Below the pieces are notes generated by a model, which was not told where the DNA came from, did no database searches, and was given only the letters and a program-made list of their open reading frames with translations. Below, in pieces: positions 7,721 to 13,925 of a stretch of DNA of 13,925 nt. Source of the DNA: an uncultured Eubacteriales bacterium (lineage in GTDB: Bacteria; Bacillota; Clostridia; Oscillospirales; Oscillospiraceae); the NCBI GenBank assembly GCA_905202605.1, contig CAJKSU010000058.1, positions 1 to 13,925 on the forward strand, in the 5' to 3' direction. The stretch's first letter is position 1. The number at the start of each line of letters is the position of its first letter. The position numbers were made by a program, and so were the translations under genes.

Positions 7721-9583
7721 TCATGCTCCCTTCTTTTCAATGCGGACTGTGTCGGCATTGGCCTTGAGCAGATAAAGATCTCCGGTCAGGCGGGTCAATT
7801 CGCCGCCCGTCACTTTGCTGGGAGTCCCCTCATTGGCGCGGAAGAAAAGCCATGCTTCATCGGCAAAATTGCCAAGGTGAAGTGTCCACGCAGTGTCGGT
7901 GCTGTCCATCGTGACCGTCAGCTGTGCATACCGCTGGATGGCAGCAGAGCACTCGGTGCCGGTCTGCCTGCGCAGATCCGGTGCAGCGGCACTGAGCCAC
8001 TTGAGGTAATCTTTCAGACCGCCCTTATAGGTTTCCCAGCCTTCCGCAGCGCCGCGGTCCACATCCAGCAGATCGTCCGGGTGCATAAAGTGGGTGCTGA
8101 CGTAATGCATATTCAACTCGCTCATCGCGGCCAGCCGCATATAGGTATCTCCCACCATACCGCCGGATACGATGCGGGGCTGCTCCACGATACCGTCGCT
8201 GGCCACACCGAATTCCTGCACATAGGGCAGGGATGTGCCATCCTCAAAGTAAGTGCTGGCAATGGTGCGGATCTGGGACACTTTGCTGCCCAGCACCTTC
8301 CGCCCTGCAGCGGAAAGGATGTTGGAGGGCGGCACATAGACACTACCCTCTGTGTTGGGCAGCACGGTCTTTTGAAAATCGATCAGTTCGTTCATCGCTG
8401 CCACAATGGCCTCCTCACTGGGCCACTGATGATAGGCATACAGTCCCTTGTAATCCGTATCGGACAGCACCAGCGGCTGATGGTTGTAACCGTGGAAGCC
8501 CACTTCCCCTCCCTGCTGCAGCAGCAGACTGCCATAATATCGGAACTGCTGGGTGTCCGGCTGACGGACCGGCGTACTCTGGGTATCGTCCTCATAGTTT
8601 TCGATCATGACACCGGTAAAACGGATGGAGTATTGCTGTGCAAGCTTCATAAGATCCGGCCACCAGACCTTGGAATAGAAATCCGCAATACTCATCCCGT
8701 AGTCCCTGCGGATATAAGTACCATCGCCGCCGGGTACCGGAGATGGAAAATCGTCCAGATAGAACACCGAGCTGTTGATCACCGGGTAGGCAGCGGCATC
8801 GCACAGAAGGCTGAAGGACGCTGCATAGATGCCGCGCATGATTTTATCGTAGATGCCGATGTTGTCCACCACCACCCTGCCGGCACCAGACTTTGTACCC
8901 CACACCAGCGGAACGCCTTCGTCCCCCGTGCGGGCATAGACTGTGACTTCCTCCCTGAGGCTGACGCTGAGGGACGACTGGAACGGGTCGCTGAACTCAT
9001 ACCGCTCCCCGCCGCCCAGCATAAACTCCTCCGTGGGAACGATGCTTTCTGTAGTCTTATACTCCCAGGAAGAGGACAATACCCCGAGGTTGGGCGAGAC
9101 AGCGTCAAAATATGTTGTTTTCTGGGGCGTCATGGCAAACAGGACGCTGCCGCCGTCCTTTACCCAGTTCATCAGGTCGATCAGGCGGCTGCCTAACGCA
9201 TCCAGATCGCTCATGAGGACCACAACGGTTTTATACCGGTCAAACTCCGGGATGCCTTCAAGAGAGGTCGTGTGTACATCCACAGCCTGCGTACTCACTT
9301 TCATATCCAGCAAGATCCGATCAAACTGCTCTTTGGCATTGTCTGTTCCTTCCTGCCCGGAATCGTAGAGCAGCAGGCAGGTGACGGGCTGGCCGAACAT
9401 GGCGGTCTGTGCAGGCTCGACCTCTGTCCGGGGGAGATAATTGAGCTTGAATTTCGCTGCTTCGTATTGAATGCCGCTGCGCTCCGCAAACAGGATAGCG
9501 GCCATCGCCACGAACACGGCCCAGATGATCAGCAGCTTTTGCCAGCGGAACGCCCGCAGCCGGGAAAGGATCTCCTTTATCAT
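7721..9583 (-). CDS. pelA: PelA deacetylase (DUF2194/PelA-DA type), membrane-anchored
   Basis: This 620-residue protein has a short basic N-terminus and one membrane segment (about 17-33), leaving the rest outside the cell. Residues 60-265 form an alpha/beta domain (VVVLMSDLDALGSRLIDLMN, 120-139) like the glutamine-amidotransferase-type fold of PelA proteins. From about 270 comes a carbohydrate-esterase barrel: SSVFYLDDFPSP (271-282) with the metal and base Asp pair D277/D278, EVGFHGYNHQP (360-370) with the HxxxH metal ligands H364/H368, SVYVPPSNILSAAG (414-427), and STHFMHPDD (496-504) with a late His. This matches the PelA deacetylase (CE18-like), which removes acetyl groups from the polymer. 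The glycosidase domain of Pseudomonas PelA is absent. The ATG at 9583 forms an ATGA overlap with the pelE stop and has AGGGG 8 nt upstream; an earlier in-frame ATG at 9724 lies inside pelE and lacks support. A beta-rich tail (about 553-617) ends the protein. Confidence 0.94.
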   Translation of the reverse strand: MIKEILSRLRAFRWQKLLIIWAVFVAMAAILFAERSGIQYEAAKFKLNYLPRTEVEPAQTAMFGQPVTCLLLYDSGQEGTDNAKEQFDRILLDMKVSTQAVDVHTTSLEGIPEFDRYKTVVVLMSDLDALGSRLIDLMNWVKDGGSVLFAMTPQKTTYFDAVSPNLGVLSSSWEYKTTESIVPTEEFMLGGGERYEFSDPFQSSLSVSLREEVTVYARTGDEGVPLVWGTKSGAGRVVVDNIGIYDKIMRGIYAASFSLLCDAAAYPVINSSVFYLDDFPSPVPGGDGTYIRRDYGMSIADFYSKVWWPDLMKLAQQYSIRFTGVMIENYEDDTQSTPVRQPDTQQFRYYGSLLLQQGGEVGFHGYNHQPLVLSDTDYKGLYAYHQWPSEEAIVAAMNELIDFQKTVLPNTEGSVYVPPSNILSAAGRKVLGSKVSQIRTIASTYFEDGTSLPYVQEFGVASDGIVEQPRIVSGGMVGDTYMRLAAMSELNMHYVSTHFMHPDDLLDVDRGAAEGWETYKGGLKDYLKWLSAAAPDLRRQTGTECSAAIQRYAQLTVTMDSTDTAWTLHLGNFADEAWLFFRANEGTPSKVTGGELTRLTGDLYLLKANADTVRIEKKGA

Positions 9584-10494
9584 TGCTGTTTCCCCTGCCA
9601 GAACCGCACGATCTCGCGGCCCTTTGCACTGAGGTAGACCTCCTTTTCCTCGATTTGACCCAGTGTTTTTCGGATAGCCTCCCCATCTCGCCGCGCTGCT
9701 GCCAGCCGCAGGCAGAGCACCCACGGCGCCTCGCGCTGGGGCCAGCGCGCCGTAAGCTCTTCCAGCGTTTTCTCTGCGCGGTCATACTCAGCAAGACTGA
9801 GCTGCACATCTGCCAGCCTGCATTCCAGCGTACAGCTGCGGCGTCCGCCAAGGTTTTCCAGCCGCTTTTTCAGCAGCTGCTCCAGCTGATGGCGCTGGAT
9901 CTCTGCGGCTCTGCCCTGTACGAAACCGTCTTTCAGATAGCTTTCCAGATAATTGCAGTATTCTTCCAGCACTGCGGCATCGTCCGGGGCAGCGGCATAG
10001 CGCTGCTCCAGCTTCTGCAATTTCAGGTCCGCTTCCTTGGTGATCTGCGACAGCGCCGTGGAAGCATAGTGTACCACTTCGCTGTCGTTGTCCATACGGG
10101 CCTGCTGAAGCAGGTCATAATAGCCTGCGGGGTCATCCGTCAGCACCGAGAGGATGAGCTTGCGTTTCTGCGCGGGACTGTCAACCAGCAGCGCTTCCTC
10201 CAGTGGAACGACCATATCCTCGCCTTCGTCATCCGCCACAAGGATACTTTTGTGTATTTCTTCGTTGATATGCAGCTTTTCAAGTGTCTGTTCCCGCAGG
10301 CACCCGCCTGTAAGGCGGTTGGAAGTGTGGAGCAGCAGCACACACAGCGGTCCCCACAGCGGCACAAGAAGCATCACAGGAGCAAAATATCCCTCCACCT
10401 CCAGTACCTTGGCCCAGGCCAGCAGCCAGATCCCCCCGCATACGGCCAGATGTACTGCCAGCAGCACAAGACCAAGCCAGAACCCGTTACGCAT
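9580..10494 (-). CDS. pelE: PelE, membrane/TPR-like component of the Pel synthase complex
   Basis: This 304-residue protein has two N-terminal membrane segments (about 4-28 and 36-56) followed by a helical cytoplasmic region of about 245 residues with a TPR-like look. Examples are YYDLLQQARMDNDSEVVHYA (125-144), a DAAVLEEYCNYL helix (172-183) and ADVQLSLAEYDRAEKTLEEL (228-247). PelE binds PelD and helps assemble PelD, PelF and PelG at the membrane. Sequence conservation in PelE is low, so the call rests on topology, the TPR-like repeats, and position between pelD and pelA. The start overlaps the pelD stop by 8 bp and has a perfect AGGAGG 7 nt upstream. Confidence 0.9.
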   Translation of the reverse strand: MRNGFWLGLVLLAVHLAVCGGIWLLAWAKVLEVEGYFAPVMLLVPLWGPLCVLLLHTSNRLTGGCLREQTLEKLHINEEIHKSILVADDEGEDMVVPLEEALLVDSPAQKRKLILSVLTDDPAGYYDLLQQARMDNDSEVVHYASTALSQITKEADLKLQKLEQRYAAAPDDAAVLEEYCNYLESYLKDGFVQGRAAEIQRHQLEQLLKKRLENLGGRRSCTLECRLADVQLSLAEYDRAEKTLEELTARWPQREAPWVLCLRLAAARRDGEAIRKTLGQIEEKEVYLSAKGREIVRFWQGKQQ

Positions 10495-12607
10495 GCGATG
10501 CCTCCTGTTTTGCAGCGCTGATCAGCCGCAGCTGCTCATCCAGCGGCACTGCAGTGACATGAAGCCCTCTTTCATCCAAGCGCCGGGTCAGCAGCGGCAG
10601 ATTTTCTTCATCGGTCTGATTCATCAGCAGGTAAACGGCGTTGTTTGTTCCAACGCCTGCTGCATCGGTACTGCGGATGGAGCGCCTCACCCGGTCGTTG
10701 AATTCGGCCCGGTTTTTGAACGTTCCCGTCACCTGCAGCAGCAGATGATGCGCCATTTTGTCTTCCTGCAGGGTGCAGGCTGTAGCCAGCTGCTCCGCAA
10801 ACACAGCCGGACGCAGCAGGCAGGTGTCGGGCAGATACCAGTTTTCTCGCACAACGCTCTCGTACTCAAAGGCCCGCACCAGTGCTGTTTCCACCAGTCC
10901 GCAGAGGATGCGGAACAGATTCTGGTAATACAGGGTCATCTGCTCTTCGCTGGCAGTATACAGCCCGATCAGTACCACAAGGCTGCCGTTCTGCCGCACG
11001 CCTGCAGCATACATCGGACGTCCGGGGAGGAAGCCGCGATTCACCCACAGCCCTTCCTGTTCGATGGCACGGATCACGTCCAGCCACTGATTCACCTCCA
11101 GCGAGTATGCCGGCTCCGGCGTCATTCCAGCACTGGCGGCGGTAAGTCGGGCAAACCCCTGGTTCTTTTCCATACGGTAGATGGTAAGGCTGTGGTTTTC
11201 CAGTACGTCTTCCATTATCTGCACCGTCTTGCGGCAGATCTCCTGCGGCTGCAGCATATCCAGCTGCTGGGTCACAGCATAGATCTTGCCAAAACTGTCC
11301 CGGCGGCCCAGGATCTGGCGGCGGAACGACCGTTTATCCTCCAGCGTATCCTGATACAGTTTCCGGGTAAATTCAAGCCGCTTATGCAGCAGCTCGTTTT
11401 CTCCCTGCACAAAACGGGCAGTCTCTGTATTACGCAGCTGCACATAGCCGCAGGACGCTCCCACCACAAAATATATAATGAACGCCAACCAGTTGGCAGG
11501 CTCATAAAACAGCAGCATCAGAGTGGTACTCTGCCGCAGATAGCCCGCTGTCAGAGAAACAGATGCCAGCACAGCAGACAGCACACCTGCATTGAGGCCA
11601 TAGACCGTGCCGATCAGCACAACGAACATCAGCCGGAAATCGACCATCCGGAACTGCGCGTCCGTGCCTGTAATACGCACCAGCAGTTCCGTGGCCAGCC
11701 ACGCGGCAGCGATCTCCACCAGCCGCAGCAAGAGTGAGCTCCGGCGGATCTTATCCACCATTTTGCGTATAAAGCTTTTTTTCTCTGTCTTCCGGGCGCA
11801 CCACGCATTATAGATCGCCGGAAGATCATCCAGGATGCTGTACCGTTGGAACCAGCCGTACCTGCGGCGGACAGCATTATCTGCTGCGGGGTAGGTCTGG
11901 ATCGTATCGGTTCCGTACAGCACCTTCAGCCCGGGCTGCAGCTTTTGCAGCACCTCGCCCAGCTGCCCCTGTGTGTTCCCAAAAACATCCGGCAGCGTAA
12001 ATCGCTCCGGCTCCGGTGTCCATGTATCGAACACCCGGGCAACGAGATCGGCCAATTCTTCTGCACAGAGCGCCAGCAGCGGCTGCGCAGCCTGTTCATC
12101 CATTTGAACCGTACCGGCAGGCATCTGTTCGAATAGCCGCGCAAACTGATCCGCGCCGCTGGCCGAGACAGCATACAGGTAGGGCAGGCGGAACACCTTG
12201 ACCTGAAGTTTGCTGGTTCTGGCGTAATGGAAGCAAAGTTCCTCCGCCGCATTGGCCAGCAGCGTTTTACCGGTGGACGGCGCAAATGCTGCCTCCGGCC
12301 CTGAGAGGTACAGCAGCTCCACTTCCCGCTCGCGGCAGGATTGCAGGACCCGGCGCAGGCGGTCCAGTTCACCTTCCTGATCACCGTGTGGCAGAAGATA
12401 TTCAGAAAAATAGACAACGCGGTCAAACTGATAGGTCTCTGCAAGCTGATCCAACAGCTGCCTGCTTTCCAGCGTCACCGTCTTAATCTGGGTGTCCGAC
12501 AGTGCCTCCCCTTTTGCGCAGGTAGTCAGCACATGATCATTCGGGAATGCCGTCTCGATCCACTCCTGCGTCAGAAACGCCGTAAAACCCGTGAGTAAAA
12601 TCTCCAT
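10487..12607 (-). CDS. pelD: PelD c-di-GMP receptor with N-terminal SDR-like domain
   Basis: This 706-residue protein has several parts. Residues 1-270 resemble an NAD-dependent epimerase/SDR Rossmann fold: MEILLTGFTAFLTQ at the start, VELLYLSGP (96-104), NAAEELCFHYARTSKLQVKV (119-138), FRLPYLYAV (139-147) and RYGWFQRYSILDDL (249-262). It looks degenerate: the glycine motif reads TGFTAFLT and the catalytic Tyr/Lys pair is not evident. Residues 295-390 hold about four membrane segments, 395-435 a charged, coiled-coil-like helix, 440-580 a GAF domain, and 590-690 a degenerate GGDEF domain. RSTD (645-648) is an RxxD c-di-GMP site 5 residues before TNNAV, which replaces GGDEF, so the domain should bind but not make c-di-GMP. 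PelD activates PelF on c-di-GMP binding in known systems. It is the first gene of the operon; the ribosome binding site is weak (GG 8 nt upstream of the ATG). Confidence 0.93.
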   Translation of the reverse strand: MEILLTGFTAFLTQEWIETAFPNDHVLTTCAKGEALSDTQIKTVTLESRQLLDQLAETYQFDRVVYFSEYLLPHGDQEGELDRLRRVLQSCREREVELLYLSGPEAAFAPSTGKTLLANAAEELCFHYARTSKLQVKVFRLPYLYAVSASGADQFARLFEQMPAGTVQMDEQAAQPLLALCAEELADLVARVFDTWTPEPERFTLPDVFGNTQGQLGEVLQKLQPGLKVLYGTDTIQTYPAADNAVRRRYGWFQRYSILDDLPAIYNAWCARKTEKKSFIRKMVDKIRRSSLLLRLVEIAAAWLATELLVRITGTDAQFRMVDFRLMFVVLIGTVYGLNAGVLSAVLASVSLTAGYLRQSTTLMLLFYEPANWLAFIIYFVVGASCGYVQLRNTETARFVQGENELLHKRLEFTRKLYQDTLEDKRSFRRQILGRRDSFGKIYAVTQQLDMLQPQEICRKTVQIMEDVLENHSLTIYRMEKNQGFARLTAASAGMTPEPAYSLEVNQWLDVIRAIEQEGLWVNRGFLPGRPMYAAGVRQNGSLVVLIGLYTASEEQMTLYYQNLFRILCGLVETALVRAFEYESVVRENWYLPDTCLLRPAVFAEQLATACTLQEDKMAHHLLLQVTGTFKNRAEFNDRVRRSIRSTDAAGVGTNNAVYLLMNQTDEENLPLLTRRLDERGLHVTAVPLDEQLRLISAAKQEASHA

Positions 12608-12629
12608 TGCATTTACCGTTTCCGCCTGT

Positions 12630-12660
12630 CCGGCCTTTTTTCAAAGGTTCAAAGGCTGGC
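12630..12660 (-). promoter_or_regulatory. tandem repeat and hairpin in the pelD leader
   Basis: TTCAAAGG is repeated in tandem on the plus strand (12640-12647 and 12648-12655). On the minus strand the same stretch can fold as GCCTTT paired with AAAGGC, extended by CC/GG across one mismatch, or as a smaller CCTTT/AAAGG hairpin with a GAAA loop. No T run follows, so it is not a terminator. It sits about 22-53 nt before the pelD start, in the expected 5' leader, and its two pairings are mutually exclusive. Confidence 0.35.
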
Positions 12661-12692
12661 GACGCATATTTTTAAGAGAAACATCCTTTTAT

Positions 12693-12711
12693 GATAATGA
12701 TAATATCATTC
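12693..12711. promoter_or_regulatory. Fur-family-like operator (7-1-7 inverted repeat)
   Basis: AATGATAATATCATT (12696-12710) is a perfect inverted repeat with 7-bp arms and one central base. With the bases before it, it reads GATAAT GATAAT followed by TATCATT, close to the hexamer-array form of Fur boxes; 14 of 19 bases match the classical GATAATGATAATCATTATC when aligned without gaps. It overlaps the candidate -10 of the pel promoter, a placement suited to repression. The symmetry is seen directly; the identity of the regulator is inferred. Confidence 0.45.
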
Positions 12712-12782
12712 TTCGCATAAAATAACAGTAGTTTTTCCTGATCCAGCCGCCCGTAAAACGCGCATTTTTTCACGGAAGAAAT

Positions 12783-13670
12783 TTGTGCGGTCTGTACTTA
12801 TACGCACTCGCACAGACAGTTCTTGAGAAACAAATCGTTTTTATTGAAAAGATTTTGGAACAATCCGTTTCCAGTATACCCGAAAACGCAATGGATTATT
12901 ATGGAGCAGATGGTTTGCTCTCCTGCGGTAAGTGCCACACACCCAAAGAAGCCTTCTTTGCCAAGGGGCTTGTCTTGATAGGAAAGAACAAGCACCCGGT
13001 AGAATGCGCCTGTCATAAAGCCGAACGGGAACAGCAGGAAGCAGCTGTTAAGGAGCAGAAACATCTCGACCTTGTGCGGCAGCTGAAAGCAGAAGGTTTT
13101 TCTGACCCGGCACTGCTGGAGTGGACATTTGCAAACGACAATGGTCGTAGCCTGCAGATGCGTCACACACATCGCTATGTAGAGCAGTGGCAGACCATTC
13201 ACGCAGAGAACATCGGGCTACTGCTCTGGGGCGGTTTTGGCACAGGCAAGAGTTTCCTTGCCGGGTGCATTGCGAACGCTCTGATGGAGCAGAAAGTACC
13301 TGTGTGCATGACAAACTTTGCTCATGTCGTGAACGAATTGAATAGTAGTTTCTCTGGGCAGAACAAGGTGGTAGACCGGCTGTGCCGCTATCCGCTTCTC
13401 ATCATTGACGATTTCGGGATGGAGCGCGGCACAGAGTATGCACTGGAACAGATCTACAACATTGTAGACAGTCGCTACCGCAGCCGGAAGCCCCTGATCG
13501 TCACGACCAATCTAACACTGGATGAGATCCGGCATCCGCAGGATACCGTTCACGCCCGAATCTATGACCGCCTGTTGGAGATGTGCGTTCCTGTTTCCTG
13601 CATCGGGGCCAGCTTCCGCAAGGAAAGCGCACAGGAAAAGCTAGAACAGCTGAAACTTTTGATCGGATAA
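12783..13670 (+). CDS. DnaC/IstB-like AAA+ ATP-binding protein of a mobile element
   Basis: This is an ATPase of the DnaC/IstB helicase-loader type, common in Clostridia integrative elements and prophages. Numbered from the TTG at 12783 (295 residues), the N-terminal part has a zinc-knuckle pattern, CGKC (48-51) and CAC (75-77), then a charged helix (about 78-100). The ATPase core shows Walker A GGFGTGKS (150-157), Walker B LLIIDDFGMER (205-215), sensor I IVTTNLT (239-245), and ARIYDRLLEMC (258-268) with a candidate arginine finger. The start is uncertain: TTG 12783 has GGAAG nearby, TTG 12855 would begin just before the conserved-looking SVSSIPENAMDYY, and the only early ATG is 12891. Residues 1-24 (CGLYLYALAQTVLEK and on) look unlike the rest, so the original 5' end may be altered. 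It runs opposite to the pel operon and is unrelated to it in function. It is probably a cargo or replication gene of a decayed element. Confidence 0.82.
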   Translation: MCGLYLYALAQTVLEKQIVFIEKILEQSVSSIPENAMDYYGADGLLSCGKCHTPKEAFFAKGLVLIGKNKHPVECACHKAEREQQEAAVKEQKHLDLVRQLKAEGFSDPALLEWTFANDNGRSLQMRHTHRYVEQWQTIHAENIGLLLWGGFGTGKSFLAGCIANALMEQKVPVCMTNFAHVVNELNSSFSGQNKVVDRLCRYPLLIIDDFGMERGTEYALEQIYNIVDSRYRSRKPLIVTTNLTLDEIRHPQDTVHARIYDRLLEMCVPVSCIGASFRKESAQEKLEQLKLLIG

Positions 13671-13696
13671 CCCGAAAATGTTGGAATGCAAAAATT

Positions 13697-13718
13697 GCCG
13701 GGTGAAAAAACACCCGGC
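13697..13718. terminator. perfect 8-bp hairpin, terminator-like toward the left
   Basis: GCCGGGTG and CACCCGGC form a perfect 8-bp stem around a six-A loop. On the plus strand no T run follows, so it does not resemble a terminator for the dnaC-like gene, which ends 26 bp earlier. On the minus strand the stem is followed by AATTTTT, so it could stop transcription arriving from the right. It could instead be a leader structure for the open frame that begins at 13742. Confidence 0.5.
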
Positions 13719-13737
13719 TACAAGGAATTGGAGGTCT

Positions 13738-13925
13738 GCCTATGAAAAGGTATTCCCGGACAAGCTGGAGCGCAGCACCACTTCCCTTATTCTGAAAAGC
13801 ACCAAAACGGCGTCCTCCTGCCGAACCATCTTCATGACCTCTGCTCTAAAAGAAGAGCTAAAGAAGTGGCTGAATCAGTTAGCGGCAGACGAGATGAAAG
13901 ATCCGACACGCTACCATGACAGCGG
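13738..13925 (+). pseudogene. 5'-truncated tyrosine integrase fragment
   Basis: An open frame runs off the right edge of the window. It translates as AYEKVFPDKLERSTTSLILK (first 20 codons), then STKTASSCRTIFMTSALKEE and LKKWLNQLAADEMKDPTRYH. The K-STKTASSCRTI-F block is typical of the start of the catalytic domain of phage/ICE-type tyrosine recombinases, where a beta strand pair ends in S-K-T-x-x-S-x-R-x-I. The normal N-terminal arm-binding and SAM-like domains, about 200 residues, are missing. Upstream in this frame are only about 20 unconvincing codons that cross the hairpin at 13697-13718. The catalytic Arg, His and Tyr motifs would lie beyond the window. The identification is by motif; the truncation is inferred from the missing 5' portion. 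Confidence 0.65.

Larger units (their letters stand above)
12608..12782 (-). promoter_or_regulatory. intergenic promoter region of the pel operon
   Basis: This is the only gap able to hold the promoter of the nine-gene minus-strand operon. It is AT-richer than its surroundings. A possible -10 (TATTAT on the minus strand, 12705-12700) lies inside the palindrome at 12696-12710. The matching -35 (CTGTTA, 12728-12723, 17-nt spacer) is poor, so the exact promoter is uncertain. The start of the plus-strand dnaC-like gene lies at the other end, so this may be a divergent control region. Confidence 0.5.

Noticed and set aside
7658..9196. Plus-strand open frame of 512 codons opposite pelA
   Set aside because: It is the mirror of the PelA deacetylase, whose catalytic motifs are clear on the minus strand. 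The plus-strand product lacks protein-like features.
9584..9724. Longer start for the PelA deacetylase at 9724
   Set aside because: The extra 47 residues lie inside pelE and precede a clear membrane anchor. The ATG at 9583 gives an ATGA overlap and good ribosome binding site spacing.
10154..11737. Plus-strand open frame of 527 codons opposite pelD/pelE
   Set aside because: It is antisense to pelD and pelE, rich in His, Gln and Ser, and without motifs.
12608..12782. c-di-GMP or other riboswitch upstream of pelD
   Set aside because: The candidate leader is only about 85 nt and lacks the conserved GEMM-type core. Only simple repeats and hairpins are visible.
12785..12820. GTCTGT/ACAGAC inverted repeat near the 5' end of the dnaC-like gene
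   Set aside because: The arms are 6 bp and separated by 16 nt inside a probable coding region. This is too weak to call an element end or operator.
13742..13795. 17-codon open frame with a strong ribosome binding site
   Set aside because: It ends after 17 codons inside integrase-coding sequence read in another frame, so it is more likely a truncated start of a lost gene than a real small protein.

Overview
The window reads as DNA from a gut-type Gram-positive Clostridia/Oscillospiraceae bacterium (Faecalibacterium-like). This rests on GC-rich coding sequence, strong GGAGG-type ribosome binding sites, and single-membrane secretion signals. It also rests on a Pel exopolysaccharide locus with no outer-membrane PelB or PelC, and on an adjacent mobile-element fragment of a kind common in Clostridia. 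The species assignment is inference.

Positions 12607 down to 179 (minus strand) hold nine co-directional genes. Neighbours overlap or lie at most 23 bp apart, so this is most likely one 12.4-kb operon. In transcription order they are: PelD (an SDR-like domain fused to a membrane, GAF and degenerate-GGDEF c-di-GMP receptor), PelE (membrane/TPR-like), PelA deacetylase (DUF2194/PelA-DA type), PelF (GT4 glycosyltransferase), PelG (polytopic transporter), a CotH-kinase lipoprotein-like protein, a VTC-domain polyphosphate-polymerase-like protein, a DUF4956 membrane protein, and a secreted DUF4832 TIM-barrel protein. The first five match the core pelDEA(DA)FG set known from Gram-positive Pel loci. 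The last four form a less understood tail. I infer a membrane synthase gated by c-di-GMP that makes and exports a partly deacetylated amino-sugar polymer, with extracytoplasmic phosphoryl or polyphosphate chemistry and a possible glycosidase added by the tail genes.

Positions 12608-12782 are the intergenic region upstream of pelD. It carries a perfect 7-1-7 inverted repeat resembling Fur-family operators, and a leader repeat/hairpin just before pelD. Positions 1-178 lie downstream of the operon and hold a weak terminator-like hairpin and an 11-bp tandem repeat.

Positions 12783-13925 (plus strand) are mobile-element material: a DnaC/IstB-like AAA+ ATPase with an N-terminal zinc-knuckle pattern, a strong hairpin, then a ribosome binding site and ATG that run directly into the interior of a tyrosine integrase. 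This looks like a deletion scar in a decayed integrative element beside the pel operon.
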